Shown: one piece after another, positions 1-5,776 of the stretch
How the letters are laid out: each line of letters opens with the position of its first letter
How positions within the stretch are numbered: the first letter of the stretch is position 1
From: Verrucomicrobiia bacterium
Lineage (GTDB): Bacteria; Verrucomicrobiota; Verrucomicrobiia; Limisphaerales; Palsa-1400
Direction: 5' to 3'
Assembly (NCBI GenBank): GCA_025934545.1
Contig: JAICXV010000013.1
Span: 1-11,206 of the forward strand
DNA length: 11,206 bases
Notes under the pieces: generated by a model
What the model was told of the DNA's origin: nothing
Databases searched by the model: none
The model's input: only the letters and a program-made list of their open reading frames with translations
Made by a program: the position numbers and the translations under genes

Positions 1-1245
1 GAAGTCACCGATCGGCAGAACGTCTCCGGTTTTAGGAAATCCACCCAGTGCTTGAGTCACCCAGCCGCTGCTCGTTGCGATATCTTCGGCGGGAATATTC
101 TGGCCGACCAATTCGGCTAATTCGTGCAGGGGCAGGGCACCGTCGATTTCCCAGGTGTTTTCATTTCGGCGGATGACCAACGGTTTTTCCTGGTCGAACT
201 CATCCTGAATCTGGCCGACAAGTTCTTCCAAAATATTTTCGAGACTGACTAGGCCGGTCGTGCCGCCGTACTCATCGACGACAATGGCGAGATGAAGTTT
301 TCGTTCGAGAAAAAGTTGCAGCAGCTTTTCCAGGCGTGTCGTTTCCGGAACGTAAATCAGTTTGCGCGCAACGGGCGTCAAATCGGCGCCGTGCTTTGCT
401 TTTTTGCGCATGGCGTAAAGGTCTTTGATGTGAACGACGCCGCGAGTTTTGTCCGGGTCGCCGCCATCGGCCAACGGGAAACGCGAGTAACGCGTTTTTT
501 CGGCAACCTCGAGACATTCTTCGATCGTCGCATCAGTATCGAGCACGACGATTTCTGTGCGCGGACGCATGACATTGCGCGCTATGCGGCGGGTGAGGTC
601 GAGCGCGTTGATGAGGATTTCCCGGCTGAGACGGGAAGCGTGCGCGCGGCGTTCGCCAAGCATGACGCGCAATTCTTCCTCGGAATGCACCATGGTCGAG
701 TCCATCACCGGTTCGAGTCCGACCCGGCGAAGAATCCATTGCGCGGAATGGTTCAGCGCCCAGTTGATCGGATAAAACGCGATGTAGAACCAATGGAGCG
801 GGCGAGCAATGTTGAGTGCAGCCGGCAAAGTTTTTTGGATGGCAAACCATTTGGGACCCAATTCGCCGAGGACGATTTGCAAAAAAGTCAGCACGGTAAA
901 GCCGACGGCGAAGGAAATGGAATGTTGGGCCCGTTCGGATTGAATGTGCATCGCGCGCAAAATTGGTTCGAGCAAACTGGTGAAGACCGGTTCGCCGATC
1001 CAGCCGAGCCCGAGGCTGGCGATGGTGATTCCGAGCTGAGTCGCGCTCAGATAATTGGTGAGGTTTTGCAGGATGTGCCGCGCAAGTTTGGCGCGACCAT
1101 GATTTTTGGCGATGAGACCGTCGAGTTGAGTATCGCGCAGTCGCACAAACGCAAATTCGGCGGCGACAAAAAAACCATTCGCCAGCACGAGTCCGATGAC
1201 CGCGGCGATCTGAAACAGGTTGGACATAATCATGTCCGTGTTCAC
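1..1245 (-). CDS. CNNM/CorC-family membrane protein (DUF21 + CBS pair + CorC_HlyC), 3' end cut by window
   Basis: The 415 codons seen encode an inner-membrane protein of the HlyC/CorC (CNNM, DUF21) family. Members are linked to magnesium or cobalt efflux and the old 'hemolysin' label is misleading; the ion here is unknown. The DUF21 membrane domain spans about residues 8-190, with AAEFAFVRLR at 28-37, GITIASLGLGWIGEP at 72-86 and the family motif LGELGPKWFA at 126-135. A CBS pair follows at about 220-345, with VMRPRTEIVVLD at 225-236 and VDEYGGTTGLVSLENILEE at 322-340. The CorC_HlyC domain begins near residue 364 (WEIDGALPLHEL) and runs off the window edge. I chose the GTG at 1243-1245 because it forms a GTGA overlap with the upstream stop and has GAGGTGA at 1250-1256 just before it. 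The ATG codons at 1233 and 1227 are in frame but poorly spaced from that site. It is the last visible gene of a three-gene operon. Confidence 0.93.
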   Translation of the reverse strand, partial: MNTDMIMSNLFQIAAVIGLVLANGFFVAAEFAFVRLRDTQLDGLIAKNHGRAKLARHILQNLTNYLSATQLGITIASLGLGWIGEPVFTSLLEPILRAMHIQSERAQHSISFAVGFTVLTFLQIVLGELGPKWFAIQKTLPAALNIARPLHWFYIAFYPINWALNHSAQWILRRVGLEPVMDSTMVHSEEELRVMLGERRAHASRLSREILINALDLTRRIARNVMRPRTEIVVLDTDATIEECLEVAEKTRYSRFPLADGGDPDKTRGVVHIKDLYAMRKKAKHGADLTPVARKLIYVPETTRLEKLLQLFLERKLHLAIVVDEYGGTTGLVSLENILEELVGQIQDEFDQEKPLVIRRNENTWEIDGALPLHELAELVGQNIPAEDIATSSGWVTQALGGFPKTGDVLPIGDF

Positions 1246-2228
1246 AGCGTCACCTCGCCGAAAATCACTTTCAGGATGTCTTGAAGGCTGACAATTCCTC
1301 GCTCGCGTTGTTCGCGGTCAAGCACGATGGCGAGACGGTCGCCGGTGCGTTGCATTCGCCGCATCGCTTCTTCCAGAAGCAAATCTTCGGCGAGAAAAAG
1401 TGCGCCGTGGGCATAGGCCGACGCCTGCTTTTGCAGATCGAGATCGTCCCGAAAGAGCACGGCATCCATATCCATGGTGCCCATGACGCGTTTGGTATCG
1501 GCGCGAAAAATAGGCATGCGCGTAAGATTGCGTTCGCGACAGACGTTGACGACTTCGGACATCGGGGTCGTGTCGGTAATCGAAACGACGTCGGAAAATG
1601 GAACGGCGATGTGACGTACGCGCACATTTTGCAAATCAAGCACGCGATTAATCATGGCGCGTTCTTCGGAAGTCAGGCTGGGCGCCGATTCCTGCATGAC
1701 AAGGCGCAGTTCCTCGCGATTGCGGAACAGGCGGCCTGTGAAGGCACGTCCTCCAGTCAAACCCAGCAAACCCGATGAAAACCACGCCGCAATGGTTGCC
1801 AGAGGCGACAAAATCAAATGGAAAAATCGAAATGGCGGCGCAAGCAACATCGTGAGGCGATTGGGAAAACGCTGGAACAATGTTTTCGGCAACAATTCGC
1901 ATGCGATATAGAACACGAATACAAGGACGATGAAGGCGACTGTCCACCACAGGCGATGTCCGCCGAGCCAATCGAATAGTTCGAACGCACCGATGCTGAA
2001 AATGGCGATGTTCGCCGCGGTGTTGCCGACCAGAATCGTCCAAAGAAAGTCTTCCGGGTTCTCGAGATAACTGTTGAGCACGGCTGCGCGGCGATTGGCC
2101 GCCCGCATCAAGTGACGAACACGCAGGCGATTGAGCGCGAGCACGCCGGATTCCATTCCTGAAAAAAGAAACGACAGTGCCCCGCAGAAAATCAGCGCGA
2201 TCAAGGAAATGATATCGGCGTTGCTCAT
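1242..2228 (-). CDS. Short CNNM/CorC-family protein (DUF21 + CBS pair, no CorC_HlyC domain)
   Basis: This 328-aa protein is the middle member of the operon. The DUF21 membrane domain covers about residues 1-170: a first helix at 5-23, SGMESGVLALNRLRVRHL at 23-40, ILVGNTAANIAIFSIGAFEL at 65-84, a strongly hydrophobic helix at 95-110 and the family motif ACELLPKTLF at 109-118. A CBS pair follows at about 205-325. The chain stops right after the second CBS (SLQDILKVIFGEVTL), so the roughly 80-residue CorC_HlyC domain of its two neighbours is missing. The second CBS reads LAIVLDREQRERGIVSLQDI at 299-318, where relatives have DEYGGT or DEFGGT, so the usual nucleotide-binding loop looks changed. 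The start overlaps the previous stop by ATGA. GGAGGT lies 12 nt upstream and GGAAAAG is directly adjacent. It may pair with a full-length paralogue; that is inference. Confidence 0.92.
   Translation of the reverse strand: MSNADIISLIALIFCGALSFLFSGMESGVLALNRLRVRHLMRAANRRAAVLNSYLENPEDFLWTILVGNTAANIAIFSIGAFELFDWLGGHRLWWTVAFIVLVFVFYIACELLPKTLFQRFPNRLTMLLAPPFRFFHLILSPLATIAAWFSSGLLGLTGGRAFTGRLFRNREELRLVMQESAPSLTSEERAMINRVLDLQNVRVRHIAVPFSDVVSITDTTPMSEVVNVCRERNLTRMPIFRADTKRVMGTMDMDAVLFRDDLDLQKQASAYAHGALFLAEDLLLEEAMRRMQRTGDRLAIVLDREQRERGIVSLQDILKVIFGEVTL
1250..1256 (-). promoter_or_regulatory. Shine-Dalgarno site deciding a GTG start
   Basis: GAGGTGA, read on the minus strand, lies 4 nt before the GTG at 1243-1245. 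It lies inside the last codons of the upstream gene, which fits translational coupling. It is too far from the downstream in-frame ATG codons (1233, 1227) to serve them well. Confidence 0.6.
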
Positions 2229-3451
2229 CTTTTCCGGACGACCTCCACCAACAGCTCGCGAATACGGCGTTCGTCTGCGCCTTCGACAGTAAAGCGCAGT
2301 CCGCGAAAGGTAATTGCTTCACCAACGCCAGGGACAACCCCTGCTTGTTCCATCACCAATCCAGCGAGCGTTTCGCACCCGTCCAATTCGCCGAGCGCCG
2401 GGTATTCGCGGCGAAAATCGTCGATCCGAACAGCGCCGCTGACGCGCCATTTACCATCGCCAAGCTTCTGGATAACCGCGCTGGCCGCTTCCGGGTCGCG
2501 CCGGATTTTGCCGATGACTTCGGTGAGAATATCTTCGATCGTGACAATGCCCGCCGTGCCGCCGAATTCATCCAGCACGATGGCAAGCCCGCGTTGCTGA
2601 CGTTGCAACGCTTTCAACAACTGTAGTAAATTCATCGTCTCGGGGACGAATGACGGGAATTCAATCGCAATCGACAAATCAATTTCGGGGTCTAATAACA
2701 ACGCGCGCGTGTTGAGCACGCCGACGATTGTGTCCGGTGTTTCATCAAACATCGGCAGACGGCGGTGTTTGTATTTTTTTGCCGCCGCAATCATTTCAGG
2801 AACGGCGAGATCATCGGGAATAGCTGTCATTTGCGAACGCGGTTTCATGACATCCTTCGCCTGCCGTCGGTCCAGCCCAATGATTTGCAGGATGATTTCT
2901 TTTTCGCTGGCCGCCAGCGCGCCCTGCTGAAAGGCCATCTCCAAAAGCTCCTGATATTCGTCATCCGAAAGTTGGGCTGCGGGCTGGACAGAAGCGGGAA
3001 CTGTGGCACGCAAAATGAAATTCGTAAGCTGTTGGGCCACAAAACGAAGCGGCTTGCTGAACGCTTGCAAAATAAGCATGGGCGGGGCCACCCGGCGCGA
3101 CCAGGTTTCCGACGCGCGAACGGCCAAAGTTTTCGGCGCAACTTCGCAAACGAGCAGGACGAAAAAAAGCACGCCGAGCAACGTCCACACCATTGGCCAG
3201 CGATCTGTGATCGTCATCCAAAAAACAACCGCGACGATGCCGGCATTGGCGAAAGAATTGCCGAGGACAATCGTGGCTAAAAGATCCTGCGAATGCGCGA
3301 GCAAACCACTGACAGTCTTGGCTGCGCGCGAACTGCTGTGGTCAAGCTGACGGACTTGCCATTTGCCAAGCGCGAAGAGCGCGGTCTCGGCCAGCGCAAA
3401 AAAAAAGCTCGCGCCGGCGAAGATCGCCAGGACTGTAAACGCAATGGCCAT
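2225..3451 (-). CDS. CNNM/CorC-family membrane protein, full length (DUF21 + CBS pair + CorC_HlyC)
   Basis: This 408-aa protein is the first gene of the minus-strand operon and has the complete family layout. The DUF21 membrane domain spans residues 1-190. It has ALAETALFALGKWQVRQL at 19-36, IVLGNSFANAGIVAVVFW at 61-78, a hydrophobic helix at 88-101 and the CEVAPKTLAVR motif at 102-112. The CBS pair lies at about 200-315, with VMKPRSQMTAIPDD at 201-214 and VLDEFGGTAGIVTIEDILTE at 292-311, the classic nucleotide-binding second CBS. The CorC_HlyC domain occupies about 330-405 (WRVSGAVRIDDF; VPGVGEAITFRGLRFTVEG). The family acts in the inner membrane, probably in divalent-cation transport or sensing, with the CBS pair as an ATP/Mg-responsive regulator. 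I see no clear Shine-Dalgarno sequence before the ATG and no better upstream in-frame start. Confidence 0.94.
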   Translation of the reverse strand: MAIAFTVLAIFAGASFFFALAETALFALGKWQVRQLDHSSSRAAKTVSGLLAHSQDLLATIVLGNSFANAGIVAVVFWMTITDRWPMVWTLLGVLFFVLLVCEVAPKTLAVRASETWSRRVAPPMLILQAFSKPLRFVAQQLTNFILRATVPASVQPAAQLSDDEYQELLEMAFQQGALAASEKEIILQIIGLDRRQAKDVMKPRSQMTAIPDDLAVPEMIAAAKKYKHRRLPMFDETPDTIVGVLNTRALLLDPEIDLSIAIEFPSFVPETMNLLQLLKALQRQQRGLAIVLDEFGGTAGIVTIEDILTEVIGKIRRDPEAASAVIQKLGDGKWRVSGAVRIDDFRREYPALGELDGCETLAGLVMEQAGVVPGVGEAITFRGLRFTVEGADERRIRELLVEVVRKR

Positions 3452-3594
3452 GGCGGGAATGTGAGGTATGAGAGGCTCGGGAAAAAGGAAAAATGATGCG
3501 TAAACCTTCGTAACTGCACCGTACCTCTACCCGCTCTCTGACCGATGGTGATGTGGGTATTAAACGCCGAATTTCTCTCATTCTTACATGCGAG

Positions 3595-3628
3595 ACCCCT
3601 AAAAATAAGGGTTTTACCCCTAAAAATA
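3595..3628. repeat. Two 13-bp direct repeats (ACCCCTAAAAATA) spaced 21 bp
   Basis: ACCCCTAAAAATA occurs at 3595-3607 and again at 3616-3628. The start-to-start distance is 21 bp, about two DNA helical turns, so a protein bound to both copies would sit on one DNA face. The first copy also sits in an imperfect inverted repeat (CCCT...AGGG, 3597-3611). Function is not known; a regulator binding site is the simplest guess. Confidence 0.6.
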
Positions 3629-3635
3629 GCCTATT

Positions 3636-3652
3636 TGAGAAAGTATTTCTCA
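3636..3652. repeat. Perfect palindrome TGAGAAA-GTA-TTTCTCA
   Basis: Seven-base arms at 3636-3642 and 3646-3652 are exact reverse complements around GTA. The half-site TGAGAAA recurs at 3704-3710, and a close variant TTTCTCTCA lies at 3572-3580. The short 3-nt centre and scattered half-sites suit a dimeric DNA-binding regulator better than an RNA hairpin. No T-run follows, so it is not an intrinsic terminator. Confidence 0.5.
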
Positions 3653-3738
3653 GCGATTTTGGGGGTTGTTAATGACTTTTTTACGAGGGAGAAAGCTGCG
3701 TTATGAGAAAAACCCGCAATGTGGCATGAGATTTTCTA

Positions 3739-3768
3739 TTGCATTGTTTCGACACTATGTTTTATAAC
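3739..3768 (+). promoter_or_regulatory. Possible sigma70-type promoter for the pilN-like operon
   Basis: TTGCAT at 3739-3744 and TATAAC at 3763-3768 are separated by 18 nt and resemble -35 and -10 boxes. Transcription would begin near 3775 and give a leader of about 187 nt before the ATG at 3962. The region is AT-rich, so a chance match is possible. Confidence 0.35.
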
Positions 3769-3788
3769 CGCCTCCGTGATAACCGATG

Positions 3789-3820
3789 CATTCGCGACTG
3801 TATAACCTACAGTCGCAATG
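3789..3820 (+). promoter_or_regulatory. Strong stem-loop in the pilN-operon leader (hairpin 1)
   Basis: GCGACTGTA (3794-3802) and TACAGTCGC (3808-3816) form a perfect 9-bp stem with loop TAACC. The stem continues through one bulged C (3793) with CATT (3789-3792) pairing to AATG (3817-3820), giving 13 pairs. No T-run follows. It could be a structured RNA element or, read as DNA, an operator just downstream of the promoter. Confidence 0.6.
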
Positions 3821-3826
3821 GTGGGA

Positions 3827-3850
3827 CCAAGTCGACGAGACACGATTTGG
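3827..3850 (+). promoter_or_regulatory. Stem-loop in the pilN-operon leader (hairpin 2)
   Basis: CCAAGTCG (3827-3834) pairs with CGATTTGG (3843-3850) with one G-U wobble, giving 8 pairs and an 8-nt loop. It starts 6 nt after hairpin 1. The compensable wobble and its place between two other stems support a structured leader, but covariation evidence is not available here. Confidence 0.45.
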
Positions 3851-3863
3851 CCAAGTTGAAACC

Positions 3864-3898
3864 GTTTCGCTTTCCCAGCGGAACAGAAAGGAGTGTTC
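3864..3898 (+). promoter_or_regulatory. Stem-loop 3 with an overlapping alternative stem
   Basis: GTTTCGCT (3864-3871) pairs with AGCGGAAC (3877-3884), 8 pairs with one wobble and loop TTCCC. The downstream arm is shared with an alternative pairing: GAACA (3881-3885) with TGTTC (3894-3898), which would place AAGGAG in its loop. The two stems cannot form together. That arrangement is seen in switches, but the second stem is only 5 bp and could be chance. Confidence 0.4.
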
Positions 3899-3961
3899 GT
3901 CGTCCCGGCCCCTGGCCTCGGTTCAAGGAGTGTAGCTTTAACTTTTTTATTCAGGTGACGT

Positions 3962-4651
3962 ATGCCTATTCGCATTAACTTGCTGGCGGAGGCGCAATCC
4001 GCCGAAGACCTGCGTCGCCGTGACCCGGTTAAACGGGGCATTTGGATCGGCAGCTTCCTCGTTGCGCTGACTCTTCTCTGGTGCGCAAAACTTCAGTTCG
4101 ATATCTGGCATGAAGGTGTTACACGCACCCGTCTGGAGAAAGACTGGGCCCTGAAAGAGCCCAAATACAAAGCGCTCGTCGCGATGCAGGAAAAATCCAT
4201 TCGCCTCGAGTCGATGGACAGCAATCTCGACCGTTACGCCACCAATCGCTTTCTTTGGGCCAACGCCCTCAACGCTGTTCAGCACAGCATTGTCGATGAT
4301 ATCCAGATCACGCGCATTCGCGGCGAACAATCCTTTGAGATGACCAACCCGGAGAATGCGACCAACAACACCGCCAATGGCCCCGTCGTCATTCACAAGC
4401 CCGGCGTCGCCACCGAAAAGATTCGGATCGTTCTCGATGCTCGCGATTTCAACAACCAGAACCAGACCTGGACAAAATTCAAAGAAGCGCTCGCCAAGAA
4501 CGAATATTTCAAACTCCATTTGAAACGCGGCGAGAGTTTCGTGCTCGACGGCACTCAAAGCGCGCCACAACGCGACCCCGCCGATCCGCTTCACGAATAT
4601 GTCACCTTCAGCCTGGTTTCCAAATTACCGGAGGTAAAGCGTTATGAATAA
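3962..4651 (+). CDS. pilN: PilN-like inner-membrane assembly protein (type IV pilus / T2SS-like)
   Basis: This 229-aa bitopic membrane protein fits PilN, which joins PilO and PilP in the inner-membrane alignment complex linking the cytoplasmic ATPase platform to the secretin. The start MPIRINLLAE carries the conserved cytoplasmic IRINLL motif through which PilN binds PilM. After a charged stretch comes one membrane helix at about 28-44. A periplasmic helical part follows at about 50-110. The C-terminal domain, about 153-224, resembles a ferredoxin-like fold (EKIRIVLDARDF ... YVTFSLVSKL). Residues 120-150 are Asn/Thr-rich and less conserved. AGGTGA at 3953-3958 precedes the ATG closely. It overlaps the next gene by 8 nt. 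The PilN call rests on the N-terminal motif, topology, size and gene order, since sequence conservation in this family is low. GspL-like is the alternative. Confidence 0.78.
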   Translation: MPIRINLLAEAQSAEDLRRRDPVKRGIWIGSFLVALTLLWCAKLQFDIWHEGVTRTRLEKDWALKEPKYKALVAMQEKSIRLESMDSNLDRYATNRFLWANALNAVQHSIVDDIQITRIRGEQSFEMTNPENATNNTANGPVVIHKPGVATEKIRIVLDARDFNNQNQTWTKFKEALAKNEYFKLHLKRGESFVLDGTQSAPQRDPADPLHEYVTFSLVSKLPEVKRYE

Positions 4652-5246
4652 CCTCCCCAAAGCCAAGCGCGACCAGTTGATCCTCGTCGCCGTCATGACG
4701 GCCGCAATTATCGGCGCGCTGATATTCTTCGTCGCCGAATCCCAACGTGCCGAACTGCGCCGCACCGCCCTTAAAACTGAAACGGTTCGCGCCAAACTCA
4801 ATCAGGCGGACAAACTTTCCCGCGAAGAAGGCCAATTGCTCACCCGTTTGCAAACGGTTGTTAAAGACCTGGGCGGTCGTGAAGCGTTGCTCGCTCCGGA
4901 ACGCGATACCTATGCCTGGTTCTTGCAAAGCCTGGCCCAATTCCTTTCGATTCATCGCGGCGCCGGCGTCACTGCTGCGGGCATCAGCCAGCCGGAAGTA
5001 GGCGACGCAGTGTTGCTCCCGAAATTCCCTTACAAAAGCGCTACCTTTCACGTGAAGTCCAACGGTCACTTCCACGATTTCGGACGGTTCGTCGCCGATC
5101 TCGAAACACAATTTCCTTACGTGCGCGTGCAATCGGTTGAACTGACGCATGCCCCCGCTGGTCCTTCGACCGATCCCGAAAAGCTGAACCTCACTTTTGA
5201 CATTGTCATGTTGATGCAACCCTCAACCCCAATTGAAAACCGATAA
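4644..5246 (+). CDS. pilO: PilO-like inner-membrane assembly protein
   Basis: This 200-aa protein has a short cytoplasmic N-terminus and one membrane helix at about 11-30. A charged coiled-coil-like stretch follows at about 33-75, then a periplasmic domain at 85-192. The segment GHFHDFGRFVADLETQFPYV at 141-160 matches the usual PilO pattern in which a small-residue/His-Asp stretch leads into the helix of the ferredoxin-like domain. PilO forms a heterodimer with PilN and contacts PilP. The start codon lies inside the end of the pilN-like gene, and GGAGGT at 4630-4635 sits 8 nt upstream, a good ribosome site. Its stop overlaps the next start by one base (TAATG). Order, topology and motif agree, so the call is fairly secure; GspM of a type II system is the closest alternative. 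Confidence 0.8.
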   Translation: MNNLPKAKRDQLILVAVMTAAIIGALIFFVAESQRAELRRTALKTETVRAKLNQADKLSREEGQLLTRLQTVVKDLGGREALLAPERDTYAWFLQSLAQFLSIHRGAGVTAAGISQPEVGDAVLLPKFPYKSATFHVKSNGHFHDFGRFVADLETQFPYVRVQSVELTHAPAGPSTDPEKLNLTFDIVMLMQPSTPIENR

Positions 5247-5776
5247 TGCGCTCTTCAACACATAACGGGCGCAAGGCTGGAGCGGTCATCTTGGTCGTGA
5301 GCGTGTCCGTTTGGATGCTCCTCACCCTTGTCGGTTGCAGTGATCCCGCCAAATCAGCCGCGCCCGTGAAAAAGGCGGATGATAAAGCCAAACTTTCGCA
5401 AGCCGACACCAATGTTGTCGTCCTGGAAACCAAAGCCGTTTTTGATGATGACCCGAAAACGACCAAAGACCCATTTTTCCCGAGTTCCAAACGCCGTCTG
5501 TCCAAGCCGACCATCGCTAAAAGTGGCGTGCCGGAAACTTCCAAATCGGTGGAACTTCGTTTGCGCGGCGTCGTCGGCTCCCCGGGCCGCTTCATTGCCA
5601 CTATTAATGACAAAACATTTGCCGAGGGAGACAAATCGCAGGTATCGGCCGGCTCCAACCAAACCCTCGTAGTGAAAGTGACCAAAATCACCGAGCGCTC
5701 CGTCACCGTCGTGGTCGATGGTGAACCAGCGCCGCGCGAGCTCACGCTCGATACGATCCAGGAGGCCCGGAAATGA
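5246..5776 (+). CDS. pilP: PilP-like lipoprotein linking the inner-membrane complex to the secretin
   Basis: This 176-aa protein has a signal sequence ending in the lipobox LVGC, with the lipidated Cys at residue 31, as in PilP, an inner-membrane lipoprotein of type IV pilus systems. A polar linker rich in Lys, Asp and Ala follows at 34-70. The DPFFPS segment at 75-80 matches the DPF motif that precedes the folded domain in PilP. The C-terminal beta-rich domain at about 102-172 (LRLRGVVGSPGRFIATINDK; FAEGD; VVKVTKITERSVTV) resembles the PilP/GspC homology-region fold that docks on the secretin N0 domain. It starts at the TAATG junction with the pilO-like gene and ends in an ATGA overlap with the secretin gene. 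GspC is less likely because of the lipobox. Confidence 0.78.
   Translation: MRSSTHNGRKAGAVILVVSVSVWMLLTLVGCSDPAKSAAPVKKADDKAKLSQADTNVVVLETKAVFDDDPKTTKDPFFPSSKRRLSKPTIAKSGVPETSKSVELRLRGVVGSPGRFIATINDKTFAEGDKSQVSAGSNQTLVVKVTKITERSVTVVVDGEPAPRELTLDTIQEARK
5760..5765 (+). promoter_or_regulatory. Strong Shine-Dalgarno site for the secretin start
   Basis: AGGAGG lies 7 nt before the ATG at 5773. It favours that start over the in-frame ATG at 5824, which begins a more typical signal peptide but lacks a good ribosome site. Confidence 0.6.

Larger units (their letters stand above)
3452..3961. other. Divergent intergenic region between the CNNM operon and the pil-type operon
   Basis: These 510 nt contain no gene I can support. 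The short open frames present have no family resemblance and no ribosome site. The left half, about 3560-3770, is AT-rich with direct repeats and a palindrome and should hold the promoters of both divergent operons. The right half, about 3770-3961, is richer in G+C and folds into successive stem-loops, consistent with an untranslated leader of the plus-strand operon. I found no convincing promoter for the minus-strand operon. Confidence 0.7.

Noticed and set aside
292-1284. 330-codon plus-strand open frame
   Set aside because: It is antisense to the first CNNM gene, whose reverse frame shows clear DUF21, CBS and CorC_HlyC motifs. The plus-strand product has no recognisable domain.
3789-3820. 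Intrinsic terminator at hairpin 1
   Set aside because: The stem is strong, but no T-run follows. The nearest T-run (3942-3947) is over 120 nt away.
3789-3960. c-di-GMP (GEMM) riboswitch in the leader
   Set aside because: It would make sense for pilus genes, but the conserved stretches of that class (such as GCAAACC and GGACGCAAAGCC) are not present.
3739-3978. 79-codon plus-strand open frame in the intergenic region, considered as a pilM remnant or leader peptide
   Set aside because: It has no actin-like ATPase motif and no ribosome site. Its ATG sits on the candidate -35 box and the frame runs out of phase into the pilN-like gene.
3736-4041. 101-codon minus-strand open frame across the pilN-like start
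   Set aside because: Product has no family resemblance, has no ribosome site, and overlaps the leader hairpins and the clear pilN-like N-terminus.
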